From Candidatus Phytoplasma solani (GTDB lineage Bacteria > Bacillota_I > Bacilli_A > Acholeplasmatales > Acholeplasmataceae), in the NCBI RefSeq assembly GCF_040126175.1, contig NZ_CP155828.1:1-64000 (forward strand): a stretch of 64,000 nt of DNA, written 5' to 3'. The position numbers and the translations under genes were made by a program. This document shows, one piece after another, positions 19,209-28,887 of the stretch (its first letter is position 1; the number at the start of each line of letters is the position of its first letter). The notes under the pieces are model-generated. The model worked only from the letters and a program-made list of their open reading frames with translations. It made no database searches and had not been told where the DNA came from.

Positions 19209-19776
19209 AACTAATAATAATTTTAATAACACAAAATATTATACCTAGAAATTATGAATTTGTAAAGTAAAAAAATTTATTATAAAGTTTTTTCTAAAAA
19301 AAGAGCCATATTTAATTTAATTTACGGTTTTTATAATAAAATGCAAATTATTATTTTTTCTTAAATGTTGTAAAAAATTTATTTTTTAGTTATTTTTTGC
19401 TAGTTTTATTTTTTTTGTTTATAAAAAAGTATTGATTTTTTTGTTTTTTGGCGGTATTGTAATTTATTTAGGTTCTTTTTTTGAAGAAAGTTTTCTTATT
19501 TATTTTAATAGACTGCAAAAAATCATTAAAATTTTATTTTTTCTTAATAGTTGATATAATATTTTTCCTTAATAGCTGATATAATAAGAATAGTATATTA
19601 AAAATATCTTAAAATTTAAAAAAATATGTAAAAGAGAATTAAATATATATTTTTAATTTATATTTAGACAACTTTTTTATTTTTTCTTTTTATTTGTTTT
19701 GCAATTGATGCCAAAATTAATTTTTTTCTTCCAATTAAAATTGAAAAAATACTTATGATAATAAAAAAATATTGAC
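19209..19776. other. Intergenic region with a duplicated -10-like element
   Basis: About 570 bp without a convincing gene. It contains a direct repeat, CTTAATAGTTGATATAAT at 19543-19560 and CTTAATAGCTGATATAAT at 19568-19585, one difference in 18, each ending with GATATAAT. Placed about 200 bp before pgsA and oriented with it, they may be tandem promoter elements. Confidence 0.5.
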
Positions 19777-20451
19777 ATGAAAAAAATATTTGAAAGTAGG
19801 TTTTTTGTGTTTCCTTTGTTTGCTAATTTACTTACTATTTTTCGTATTTTATTAATTTTTGTTCTTGTGCCTTTGATGTGTTTTGATGATTATGATTGGG
19901 TTTTTGTTTTGACTTTTCAAATCATTTTTGTAGCAGCTGTGATCACTGATTATCTAGATGGTTACATCGCTAGAAAATACAAACAACAAACGGTTTTTGG
20001 TAAATTTTTTGATCCGATTGCTGATAAACTACTAGTGATTATTGCTCTTTTTTATCTTTGTCAATTTCGTTTTTGCTCTAAAAGCAAACCTGATGATTTT
20101 ATCATTCCTAAACATTTTTTCCCTCCTATTTTGATGGTTATTGTTATTAGAGAGTTTTTAGTAACTGGTATTCGTTTATTATCTTCTAACAATGAAGTTG
20201 TTGTTGAAGCTTCTTTTTGGGGAAAAATCAAAACAGGTTCTACTTTTTTAGCTATTTTTTGTCTTTTTTTTGGTTTATATTTGCCTTATTTTCCTAAGGT
20301 GGAAAATCAATATGTTCACAACTTATTTATCCATATAAATCGCATTGGAGATGTTTTTTTATTTTTAGCCGTTTTTTTAACTATTACCTCAGGGATTGAT
20401 TATTTTTTCAAAAATTATCAAATTATTGTTAAAAATTTTTCACCTAAATAA
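19777..20451 (+). CDS. pgsA: CDP-diacylglycerol--glycerol-3-phosphate 3-phosphatidyltransferase
   Basis: PgsA makes phosphatidylglycerophosphate, the committed step to phosphatidylglycerol, in the membrane. The 224-residue protein contains the CDP-alcohol phosphotransferase signature DYLDGYIARKYKQQTVFGKFF followed by DPIADK (about residues 63-88), with all the expected aspartates, and about five hydrophobic segments. There is no clear Shine-Dalgarno before the ATG. It stands alone between tRNAs and recA. Confidence 0.93.
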   Translation: MKKIFESRFFVFPLFANLLTIFRILLIFVLVPLMCFDDYDWVFVLTFQIIFVAAVITDYLDGYIARKYKQQTVFGKFFDPIADKLLVIIALFYLCQFRFCSKSKPDDFIIPKHFFPPILMVIVIREFLVTGIRLLSSNNEVVVEASFWGKIKTGSTFLAIFCLFFGLYLPYFPKVENQYVHNLFIHINRIGDVFLFLAVFLTITSGIDYFFKNYQIIVKNFSPK

Positions 20452-20736
20452 ATTTAAAATTTATGAATTTTGGAACTAATTGCTTTATTTTTGATTTGAT
20501 TTTTTGATAACTAACAAAATAAAAAAATTACCAACATCTAAAAATAATTGATTATCAATTTGTAAAAGCAATAAAAACTCTTAAAAAATTTAATTGAATG
20601 TTTTTTTCTTTTTCAAAATTATTATTAACGTTTAATTTTTGTATGTTAAAATTTATCAATAAAGTAATAATTTTTTGCAACATTTATGATTATTTTTTAT
20701 GCTGAATTTTTATATTTTTTAAGTATAAGTATATAT

Positions 20737-20758
20737 AATGTTTTTTTAAAAAAACATT
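20737..20758. promoter_or_regulatory. Perfect 22-bp palindrome before recA, overlapping a -10-like box
   Basis: AATG-T7-A7-CATT reads the same on both strands and overlaps TATAAT at 20734-20739. About 100 bp before recA. It could be an operator, or a loop-free attenuator. The rest of 20452-20860 shows no gene. Confidence 0.45.
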
Positions 20759-20860
20759 GAAAACTATTGAAACAATTTTAAAAGTAAATATGATATTTAT
20801 TATCAAAAACATCACAAATACAATTAAAAATCAAAAAAATCAAAGGAAAAAAGAGAAAAT

Positions 20861-21856
20861 ATGCAAAATTCATCAAATAAAAATACTTTAGAAGAAACTA
20901 TTAAGGAAATTGAAAAAAAATTTGGTAAAGGCAGCATCATGAAACTCAATGATAAAGGAATTAAAGGGATTGAAGTGATTTCAACTGGTTCTTTATTGCT
21001 TGATATTGCTTTAGGTGTTGGAGGTTATGCTAAAGGTCGCATTATTGAACTTTTTGGTCCTGAAAGTTCTGGAAAAACAACTTTAGCCTTACATGCTATT
21101 GCAGAGGCTCAAAAAGCTGGTGGTAACGTTGCTTTCATTGATGCTGAACACGCCTTAGATCCTACTTATGCTAAAGCTATTGGGGTTGATATTAATAAGT
21201 TTTATTTATCGCAACCTAATTCAGGTGAACAAGCTTTAGATATCGCTTTAAAATTAATTTCGAGTGGTAATATTAGTTTATTGGTTATTGATTCTGTGGC
21301 AGCTTTGGTGCCTGAAGCGGAACTTGCAGGTGATATGGGAAGTAATTATATCGGTTTGCAAGCAAGAATGATGGGACAAGCAATGCGCAAACAATCAGGG
21401 ATTATTTCCAAAACAAATACAATTGTAATTTATATTAATCAGTTAAGAGAAAAAACAGGAGTTATTTTTGGCAATCCTGAAGTTACTCCTGGAGGCAAAG
21501 CTTTAAAATTTTTTTCTTCTATCAGACTAGATATTCGCAAAACTGAAATCATTAAGGAAAATGGTGAAATGATTGGCATTCGTTCAAAAATCAAAATTCT
21601 TAAATCTAAATTAGCTCCTCCACTCCAAACAGCTGTAGTTGATATTGTTTATGGCAAAGGAATTTCTAAAGTAGGAGAAGTTTTAGAAATGGCGTCACAA
21701 TTAAATTTAATTCAAAAAAATGGTTCTTGGTATAGTTATAAAGGTGAAAAAATTGGTCAGGGCAACGAAAATGCTAAAAAATATCTCGTTAATAATATCA
21801 AAATTTATCATTATTTGTTAAATGAAATTAAAAAACAATATCATATGAAAGATTAA
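20861..21856 (+). CDS. recA: Recombinase RecA
   Basis: RecA forms filaments on single-stranded DNA and drives homologous pairing and strand exchange. The 331-residue protein is complete through the core: Walker [10 protein letters not shown] near residue 66, [10 protein letters not shown] near 92, the L1/L2 region with [12 protein letters not shown] and [13 protein letters not shown], and the [11 protein letters not shown] segment. The acidic C-terminal tail is short. AAAGGAAAA precedes the ATG. An intact RecA fits the long DNA-level duplications elsewhere in this window. Monocistronic by position. Confidence 0.96.
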   Translation: MQNSSNKNTLEETIKEIEKKFGKGSIMKLNDKGIKGIEVISTGSLLLDIALGVGGYAKGRIIELFGPESSGKTTLALHAIAEAQKAGGNVAFIDAEHALDPTYAKAIGVDINKFYLSQPNSGEQALDIALKLISSGNISLLVIDSVAALVPEAELAGDMGSNYIGLQARMMGQAMRKQSGIISKTNTIVIYINQLREKTGVIFGNPEVTPGGKALKFFSSIRLDIRKTEIIKENGEMIGIRSKIKILKSKLAPPLQTAVVDIVYGKGISKVGEVLEMASQLNLIQKNGSWYSYKGEKIGQGNENAKKYLVNNIKIYHYLLNEIKKQYHMKD

Positions 21857-22171
21857 ATTTAAAAGTTAAAATATAGTTGTTTTTTTGATTTTTTATTAAA
21901 TTAGTTTTTACTTTCTTTTAATATTTTATTATTACAAAAATAAAAAACTATTATTTAATGATTATGTTTTATGTTTTTTTGTATTTTTTATCTTTTTTCA
22001 AATTTTCATTCATAATAAGAACAATTATAAGTATTTCTTGGAGAAATCAACACTTGTTTTATCTTTTTTTGCTCTTTTTGGTTAGTTAAAACTTAACTTT
22101 TTTCAAATTTATACTTTCTTATAAAGAAAAACTCTTCATTTTAATTTAATCCAAAGTGATGGTAGCAAAAA
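21857..22171. other. Gene-free stretch between recA and the FtsH relative
   Basis: About 315 bp, AT-rich; no gene or strong hairpin recognised. Confidence 0.4.
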
Positions 22172-24341
22172 ATGATTTTAATGATTAAAAAATTCTTTCT
22201 TCTAATGTTTTCTTTTATTTTTAGTTGTTTTTTTATTTTTATGCTTTGGCGGTTAAAAAATAATGAATTTTTTTGCATAAAAAATAAAAAAGATTCTGTA
22301 ATCTCATTTCATAATAATCCTTTATCTTCTTTAGTTGTCAAAAATACTTCTAATAGTAACAATAGAATTCAAAATAATGTCATTAATTCCACTGTTAAAT
22401 TTGATCAAGTATCGGGGATGGAAACAGAAAAAGAATTATTAAAACGTTTTATTGGTTTTTTAAAAGAACCTCAAAAATATGAACAAAATGGCGCTTCTAT
22501 CCCTAAAGGAATTTTATTTTATGGTCCTCCAGGAACCGGAAAAACTTTATTAGCTCAAGCTTTTGCAGGTGAGGCGGAACTCCCTTTGGTATTCTTTTGT
22601 TGGTACTGATTTTTTGCAAAAAATTCATGGTGATGGTGCTCAAAAAATTAAAGATTTATTTAATGAAGCTGGTAATAAAGACAAAAATACAAAAGGAAGT
22701 ATTATCTTTATAGATGAAATTGATGCTTTTGGAGTAGCAAGAAATGAATTTAATCAGAAAGCAAAAGAAATTTTAACAACCCTTTTAACTGAACTAGATG
22801 GTATTAAAACTAAACAAAATATTCAAGAAGCAAAACCTCCTATTATTATCATTGCTGCCACTAATAGATTCGATGTTCTTGATGAAGCTTTGGTACGTCC
22901 CGGTAGATTTGATTATTTAGTTAAAGTGGATTTACCTGATTTTCAAACTCGTTACGATATTTTAAAATCATATGCCAAAAATAAACAATTTGATTCAACA
23001 ATAGATTTTAAACAATTGGCACAAGAAACCCCAGGTGTTAGTGCTGCTCATTTAAAAGCAATTATTAATGAAGCTGTAATTTTGAATATCAATGAAAACA
23101 CTAATAGCTATCATCTAATTGACATGAATACCATTGTTAAAGCTAAAGATAATGTTTTATTAGGTTTTGCTCAAAAAAATCATAAATATGATCAAAAAGA
23201 CAAAGAAATCATTACTACTTATCAAGCTGCTAAAACGATTATCAGTCAAATTAAAAAGACTCATTTTCTTAGTTCTATTTCTTTATTGCCGCGTTTAAGT
23301 GATAATTTTTTATTTTTATCGCTTCAACCAAATTCCTCTTATTGGACATTTCAAAATGAGTTATTTCAAAGAATTATAGTTATTTTATCAGGCAAAGCAG
23401 CGGAAGAAGTTATTTTGGGAAAACTAATTAATCAAACTTGTTCTGATTTTAAAGAGGCTTTAGAACAAGCCCAAGAGTTAACTAACTTTTTTTCATATAA
23501 AACAATCTCAAATAAAGATAAAGAGGAACTTCAAAAAGAAATTTTACAAAGATGTTACAGCGATGCTAAATCTTTAGTAAAAATAAATCAAAATTTAATT
23601 AAAAATTTAGCAAAAAAGTTACAAACTAAGGATTTTTTTTCAGTTGCTGAAATAAAAACTTTTTTAAACGAGAACAAATTCCAAGAAGACATTTCCACTG
23701 AAAGGAATAACCAACCAAAGTTGCTTTTTTATTTTGCTTTTTCTTTTATCTTGGTTTTGTTTTTTTTATTATTGTTAATTATTATTATTAGAATTATTTT
23801 TTGGTTTTTAGACATTAAAATATTTGCTTTATTGTTTGCCAACAAATACTTGCTTTTTTTGGCTTTAAATATTCTAAGTTTAATTATTGTTTCCATAATT
23901 ATTGTATTTTCTTGGCAATCATACTTGCCCTTTTTACCGTTGTTTCATCAGGAAGGTAAAAATCTTACGATAAATGAATTATTTTTTAAAATTGATCAAT
24001 ATGAAATTAAAAAAATGACTTATACCACTAAAAATAGTTGGTTAGAGGGTTTTTATCAATTGGTTAGTATAATGGATAAAAATGGGGATATTTTTTATTT
24101 CAAGTTAAAACCTTTGTTTCAAAACACTTTTGAACAAAAATTTTCTAATCTTAAAGTGAAGGATTTTGAAGTAATTGAAGAAATATATTTTGATTATTTT
24201 AATTTCTTTTTCAAATTAATTGTGTTTTTATCTTCTTTAGTTTTTTTGCTTTATGGATGTCTTAACATTAAACGGATTAGACAACAGTTAAAAAAACCAA
24301 AAGAAAATTCCTTTCCTTATTGTTCCGAAAATCACAAATAA
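22172..24341 (+). pseudogene. FtsH-like AAA+ membrane protein, protease-dead and frameshifted
   Basis: FtsH (HflB) is a membrane AAA+ zinc protease. Here the AAA module is complete across two frames: GPPGTGKT, then a slip near 22585-22590 after AGEAELPL, then [14 protein letters not shown], Walker B IIFIDEIDA and the SRH ATNRFDVLDEALVRPGRFD. The zinc motif HEAGH is replaced: ITTYQAAKTII stands where FtsH has AYHEAGHA, although the later SDFKEALEQA still matches the segment with the third ligand. After the AAA/protease part come two hydrophobic segments, then TINELFFKIDQYEIKKMTY and VSIMDKNGDIFYFKL, which resemble the FtsH extracytoplasmic domain normally found at the N-terminus, then a last helix. 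Whether the frameshift is real or a sequencing error cannot be told here. Confidence 0.8.
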
Positions 24342-24427
24342 AGATAAAAAAATGATAAAATTATTTATCAAATTATAACTTTTTTAAGTTATAATAAATT
24401 GTAGTCTTAAAAAAAGGTGTTTACCAA

Positions 24428-24751
24428 ATGTCAACAAAAAATATTATTAATTACCAAGGACAAAATTTTTATGATTTTATTAATCACAAAGGATTAGTGC
24501 TTGTTGATTTTTTTGCTACATGGTGCTCTCCATGTCGCAAATTAGCTCCTATTTTACATGAAGTAGCACAAGAAACACAAGATATTTTTTTTGTTAAAAT
24601 AGATATTGATTTATTTCGGCAATTAACTATAGAACAAAGAGTTTCTAGTTTCCCTACTCTTATTTTATACAAAGATCAAGAAGAAGTGGCGAGACGAATG
24701 GGTTTTTTAAATAAAGAAGAATTATTATCCTTTGTACAAGTTTATAAATAA
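24428..24751 (+). CDS. trxA: Thioredoxin
   Basis: Small cytoplasmic disulfide reductase. The 107-residue protein has DFFATWCSPCRKLAP with active-site Cys-Ser-Pro-Cys near residues 35-38 (usual is Gly-Pro) and the cis-proline segment VSSFPTLILY. TATAAT at 24390 lies upstream. The stop codon shares one base with the truB start (TAATG), so both are likely translated together. Confidence 0.95.
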   Translation: MSTKNIINYQGQNFYDFINHKGLVLVDFFATWCSPCRKLAPILHEVAQETQDIFFVKIDIDLFRQLTIEQRVSSFPTLILYKDQEEVARRMGFLNKEELLSFVQVYK

Positions 24752-25623
24752 TGGAGTTATTTCCAAATAAAATAAATGGTTTCTTTTTGGTTGATAAAAA
24801 ACCACAGATGACTTCACATGATATAGTTTGGCAAATTAAAAAAAAATTTCACTTTGATAAAGTTGGCCATACAGGAACACTAGATCCTTTAGCTTCTGGT
24901 CTTTTAATTGTTTGTGTGGGTAAAGCAACAAAGCTAGCTTTTTTGTTTAACCATTTGTGCAAAACTTACCAAGGCACTTTTGTTTTTAATCAAAAATATG
25001 ACACTTTAGATGTTACCGGTAAATTAATGAATACCAAAAAGACTGTTTTAGATGAACAATTAATTCAAAAAAGTTTTGCTGTTTTTCATCAAAAAAGTTA
25101 TTTGCAAACTCCACCAATATTTTCTGCCATTAAAGTAAATGGTCAAAAAATGTATTATTTAGCTCGCAAAAATCAAATTATACCCATCCCTCCGAAAGAA
25201 GTTATGATTTATCATTTAGAAGCAAAATCTTTACTAAAAAATGATCAAATTTCTTTTTTAACACGGGTTTCTAAAGGGACTTATGTTCGCAGTTTAGCTC
25301 AAGATATAGCTTCTCAAATGAATACTTATGGCGCTCTTTTATCTTTGGAACGACTTGCTATTGGTTCTTATTCGTTACAAAAGGCAAAAACAGTTGATAA
25401 CTTAACTTTAAATGATTTAATTTTTGATTATTCTGTGTTTTTTGATTGTGATAAAATTATTTTAAATGATTATTTAATTAAATTAGTTAAAAATGGGATT
25501 TATTTAGATCAAAGACAATGCATCACACAAAAACCTTTTATTGTGCAAGATAGTCATAAGAATTTTATTGCTTATTATGATGTTTTAGAAAAAAATAAAT
25601 ACTATCCGCGATATTTTTTTTAA
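24751..25623 (+). CDS. truB: tRNA pseudouridine(55) synthase TruB
   Basis: TruB isomerises U55 in the T loop of tRNAs. The 290-residue protein begins with GFFLVDKKPQMTSHDIV and has GHTGTLDPLASGLLIVCVGKATK (the catalytic Asp lies in TLDP, near residue 46), plus SKGTYVRSLAQDI near 172. Length is normal. It overlaps trxA by one base and relies on coupling, since no Shine-Dalgarno is evident. Confidence 0.95.
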   Translation: MELFPNKINGFFLVDKKPQMTSHDIVWQIKKKFHFDKVGHTGTLDPLASGLLIVCVGKATKLAFLFNHLCKTYQGTFVFNQKYDTLDVTGKLMNTKKTVLDEQLIQKSFAVFHQKSYLQTPPIFSAIKVNGQKMYYLARKNQIIPIPPKEVMIYHLEAKSLLKNDQISFLTRVSKGTYVRSLAQDIASQMNTYGALLSLERLAIGSYSLQKAKTVDNLTLNDLIFDYSVFFDCDKIILNDYLIKLVKNGIYLDQRQCITQKPFIVQDSHKNFIAYYDVLEKNKYYPRYFF

Positions 25624-25722
25624 ATTAGTATATGAATGATAAACAGTTTTTTTATTTTTTTTGAAATAACTAATTTAATTTTTTTTGTCAAAATTACAAA
25701 AGAAAGTTTTCAATATTTTTTT

Positions 25723-26460
25723 ATGGAAAGATTACAAAAATTTCTTGCTGCTGCTAATTTAGTTTCTAGAAGAAAAGCAGAAGCCTTAATTTTGCAAAAA
25801 AGAGTTAAAGTAAATAACCAAATTGTTTGCCAATTAGGAATTAAAGTTATACCTTCTGATGTTATTACTTTAGATGATGTTTTAATTAAAAAGACCCCTT
25901 TATTTTATTATTTGCTGAACAAACCCCAAGGTTGTCTTTCTACAGCTAAAGATAACAAAAAAAGACCAACTGTTTTGGATTTAATAAAAGAGGCAAAAAT
26001 TCAAAGATTATATCCTGTAGGTCGTTTGGATTTTAATACTACAGGATTACTTTTGATTACTAATGATGGCGATATGACTCAAAAATTAACTCATCCTTTT
26101 TTTGTTGTGCCTAAAGAATATCATGTCAAGATAAATGTTTTTTTAACTAACAAAGACCTTGCTTTTATTCGTAAAGGAGTTCTTATTAATAAAAATTATT
26201 TATCTATTCCTAAAGAAATTCATATTTTAAAACAACGTTATTTGCCAAAGCCTTCTACTTGGCTAAAAATCATTATCACTGAAGGAAAAAACCGTCAAAT
26301 AAGAAAAATGATGAAAAATTTAGAATATCAAGTTTTAAAATTAAAACGTTATAGCTATGCTTTTCTAACTATTGAAGGGTTAAAAACTGGTGATTATCGT
26401 CTTTTAAAGATTCATGAAGTCAAAAAATTAAAAACTTTAACTAATGAAATCCAAAAATGA
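25723..26460 (+). CDS. rRNA pseudouridine synthase, RluB/RsuA family
   Basis: Modifies uridine in large- or small-subunit rRNA. The 245-residue product has an N-terminal S4 RNA-binding domain (LQKFLAAANLVSRRKAEALI) and the catalytic motif GRLDFNTTGLLLITNDGD with its aspartate near residue 103, then GKNRQIRKMM. I start at 25723, because the 29 residues before it in an open frame are hydrophobic and foreign to the family. By length RluB is the most likely member. Part of a dense run truB-rluB-cmk-der. Confidence 0.9.
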   Translation: MERLQKFLAAANLVSRRKAEALILQKRVKVNNQIVCQLGIKVIPSDVITLDDVLIKKTPLFYYLLNKPQGCLSTAKDNKKRPTVLDLIKEAKIQRLYPVGRLDFNTTGLLLITNDGDMTQKLTHPFFVVPKEYHVKINVFLTNKDLAFIRKGVLINKNYLSIPKEIHILKQRYLPKPSTWLKIIITEGKNRQIRKMMKNLEYQVLKLKRYSYAFLTIEGLKTGDYRLLKIHEVKKLKTLTNEIQK

Positions 26461-26485
26461 TTTTTTAAGGAGTTAATTATTTTAT

Positions 26486-27163
26486 ATGCAAAGTTTTAAA
26501 TTAGCAATTGATGGACCCGCTGGTGCCGGCAAAAGTACTGTTTGTCAAAAACTATCACAAGAACTAAATTGGAATCACATTGATACTGGAGCGATGTTTC
26601 GCGCTTTAACTTTATATTTATTAGAAAATAAAATTAAGTTACAAAATGAGCATATTTTGAATCAAGCTTTGACAAAAATTGAGATTACTTATTTGAATAA
26701 TAAAATTTTTTTGAATCAAGAAGATGTTTCTTTAAAAATAAAAAATTATATTGTCGAAAAAGATGTCTCTTTAATTGCTACTTTGCCTGCAGTAAGGAAT
26801 AAATTATTAATCTTACAAAAAGAAATTTGCAAACAATTACCTTATTTAATTATGGATGGTAGAGATATAGGAACTGTTGTGATTCCTGATGCAGATTTAA
26901 AAATTTTTTTAACAGCCAATATTACTGAAAGAGCCCTAAGAAAACAAGAAGAGTTAAAAAAAGAAGGTATAAAGATAGAAATACACGATATCATTGAACA
27001 ATTAAAAAAACGTGATTATCAAGATTATCATCGTTTATTATCTCCTTTATTAAGAGCTTCTGATGCTATATTGTTAGATACTACTGCATTATCAATTGAT
27101 GAAGTAGTTGATAAAATCAACTCTTTAATTCAAAAAAGAAGGCAAAAATGTCTTTTAAAGTAG
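26486..27163 (+). CDS. cmk: Cytidylate kinase
   Basis: Phosphorylates CMP and dCMP with ATP. The 225-residue protein shows P-loop [11 protein letters not shown] near residues 8-18, [23 protein letters not shown] near 131 and the LID-like [11 protein letters not shown], then [20 protein letters not shown] precedes the ATG. Its last 16 bases overlap the start of der, so the two are translationally coupled. Confidence 0.95.
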   Translation: MQSFKLAIDGPAGAGKSTVCQKLSQELNWNHIDTGAMFRALTLYLLENKIKLQNEHILNQALTKIEITYLNNKIFLNQEDVSLKIKNYIVEKDVSLIATLPAVRNKLLILQKEICKQLPYLIMDGRDIGTVVIPDADLKIFLTANITERALRKQEELKKEGIKIEIHDIIEQLKKRDYQDYHRLLSPLLRASDAILLDTTALSIDEVVDKINSLIQKRRQKCLLK

Positions 27164-28521
27164 CTATTTTAGGGCGTCCTAATGTGGGCAAATCAAGCCT
27201 TTTTAATCGTATTATTGGCAAAAGACAAGCAATTACTCATCACAAGGCAGGAATTACACGTGACCGCATTTATGCACAAACTCATTGGTTAACTCAAACT
27301 TTTGATGTAATTGATACTGGTGGGATTGAATTAAAAGCAATACCTTTTTTAGAACAAATCAAACAACAAGCTCAATTAGCTTTGGATGAAGCTGATGTGA
27401 TTATTTTTGTTGTTGATGGACAAACTGGTTTAACTCAAAGTGATAGTTATTTAGCAAAAATTTTATATCAAACTAAAAAAAAAGTCCTTTTAGCTGTTAA
27501 TAAAATTGATAATCATGATTTATTATCAAATACTTATGAATTTTATGCTTTAGGTTTTGATACTCCCTTTCCTATAAGTGCTTTACATGGGATTGGTGTC
27601 GGCGATCTTTTAGATCAAATTATTTTTCAATATCGTGCTTCTGTTGGGTTTATGAACGACAACAAAAATCAATTTTTAAAAGAAACATCAAATCCTTTGT
27701 CTAATTCATCGCTTACAACTCCAACAAACAATATTATTAAATTTTGTATTATTGGTCGTCCTAATGTTGGTAAATCTACTCTTACTAATTCTTTGTTAAT
27801 TTCTCAAAGGATGGTAGTTTCTGATATTTCAGGAACTACTACTGATGCTGTTGATACTTTTTTCGAAAACCAAGAACAAAAATATCAAATTATTGACACT
27901 GCGGGAATTAAAAAAAGAGGCAAAATATATGAACAAGAAGATAAATATAGTGTTTTAAGGGCTTTACAAGCTTTAGCTAATTGTGATATTGCTTGTTTAA
28001 TTTTAGATGCTCAAGTAGGAATTTTAGAACAAGACAAAAATATTGCTGGTCTTATTTTAGAACACCACAAGGCATGTATTATTATTATTAACAAATGGGA
28101 TTTAATCCCCAAAGAAACTAACACCATAAAAGAATTTGAAGATAATATTCGTCAAGAGTTTAATTTTTTGTCATATGCTCCTATTATTTTTTTATCAGCT
28201 TTAAAAAACAACCGTATTCAATCAATATTTGCAACTTTAAAAAGAGTTTTTCATAATTATCAAAGTATTTTTAGTACTCACCTTTTAAACGATATTTTAC
28301 AAGAAGCAACCCTTATAACCCCTCCTACTTTTTTTAACCAAGGAAAAGCTAAATTTCAATATATTTTCCAAATTAAAAGTAAGGCTCCAGAATTTCTTTG
28401 TTTTGTCAACGATACTAAATATGTACATTTTTCTTATGAAAGGTTTTTAAAAAACCAATTTCGCCAAAACCTTTCTTTAGAGGGGACCCCACTTAAAATT
28501 ATTTTTCATAAAAAAAAATAA
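27148..28521 (+). CDS. der: Ribosome assembly GTPase Der (EngA)
   Basis: Der is the tandem-domain GTPase needed for 50S subunit maturation. The 457-residue protein has two complete G domains: GRPNVGKSS with DTGG and NKID in the first, GRPNVGKST with DTAG and NKWD in the second, followed by a KH-like C-terminal domain. The linker between the domains is asparagine/serine-rich. It overlaps cmk, the same order as in many Firmicutes, and ends the operon. Confidence 0.96.
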   Translation: MSFKVAILGRPNVGKSSLFNRIIGKRQAITHHKAGITRDRIYAQTHWLTQTFDVIDTGGIELKAIPFLEQIKQQAQLALDEADVIIFVVDGQTGLTQSDSYLAKILYQTKKKVLLAVNKIDNHDLLSNTYEFYALGFDTPFPISALHGIGVGDLLDQIIFQYRASVGFMNDNKNQFLKETSNPLSNSSLTTPTNNIIKFCIIGRPNVGKSTLTNSLLISQRMVVSDISGTTTDAVDTFFENQEQKYQIIDTAGIKKRGKIYEQEDKYSVLRALQALANCDIACLILDAQVGILEQDKNIAGLILEHHKACIIIINKWDLIPKETNTIKEFEDNIRQEFNFLSYAPIIFLSALKNNRIQSIFATLKRVFHNYQSIFSTHLLNDILQEATLITPPTFFNQGKAKFQYIFQIKSKAPEFLCFVNDTKYVHFSYERFLKNQFRQNLSLEGTPLKIIFHKKK

Positions 28522-28887
28522 TTTTTATTCTATTAAAGTAATATTTTATTATAGTTAATATTTAAGTAAAAAAATGATAATCTTTTGAAGATTAATTATA
28601 TATTATTTTTTTATTTACAGGGTGCAGCGACTATATTTTTTTAAACTTTTTGAATGGTAAAGCTGGTAAAATATTTTTAATTCCATAAAGTGTGTTTTTT
28701 GTAATATAATGTTTAATGCTTTTTTTGTTTTGATTATTTTATCATTTTTTAAAGCAAGAATTACTTTAATATTTTATTGGTTTGTGATATAATAATAAAG
28801 AGAATTTATGATTCAATATGATTCAAAATATAAAATATTATTGTTTTAAAAACATCCGTAAAAACTATTTTTTGAATTTATACTTTA
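28522..28887. other. Intergenic region
   Basis: About 365 bp, no gene seen. It contains AGGGTGCAGC near 28619, a GC-richer 10-mer that recurs at 39827, and TATAAT near 28787 that may serve the next gene. Confidence 0.4.
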
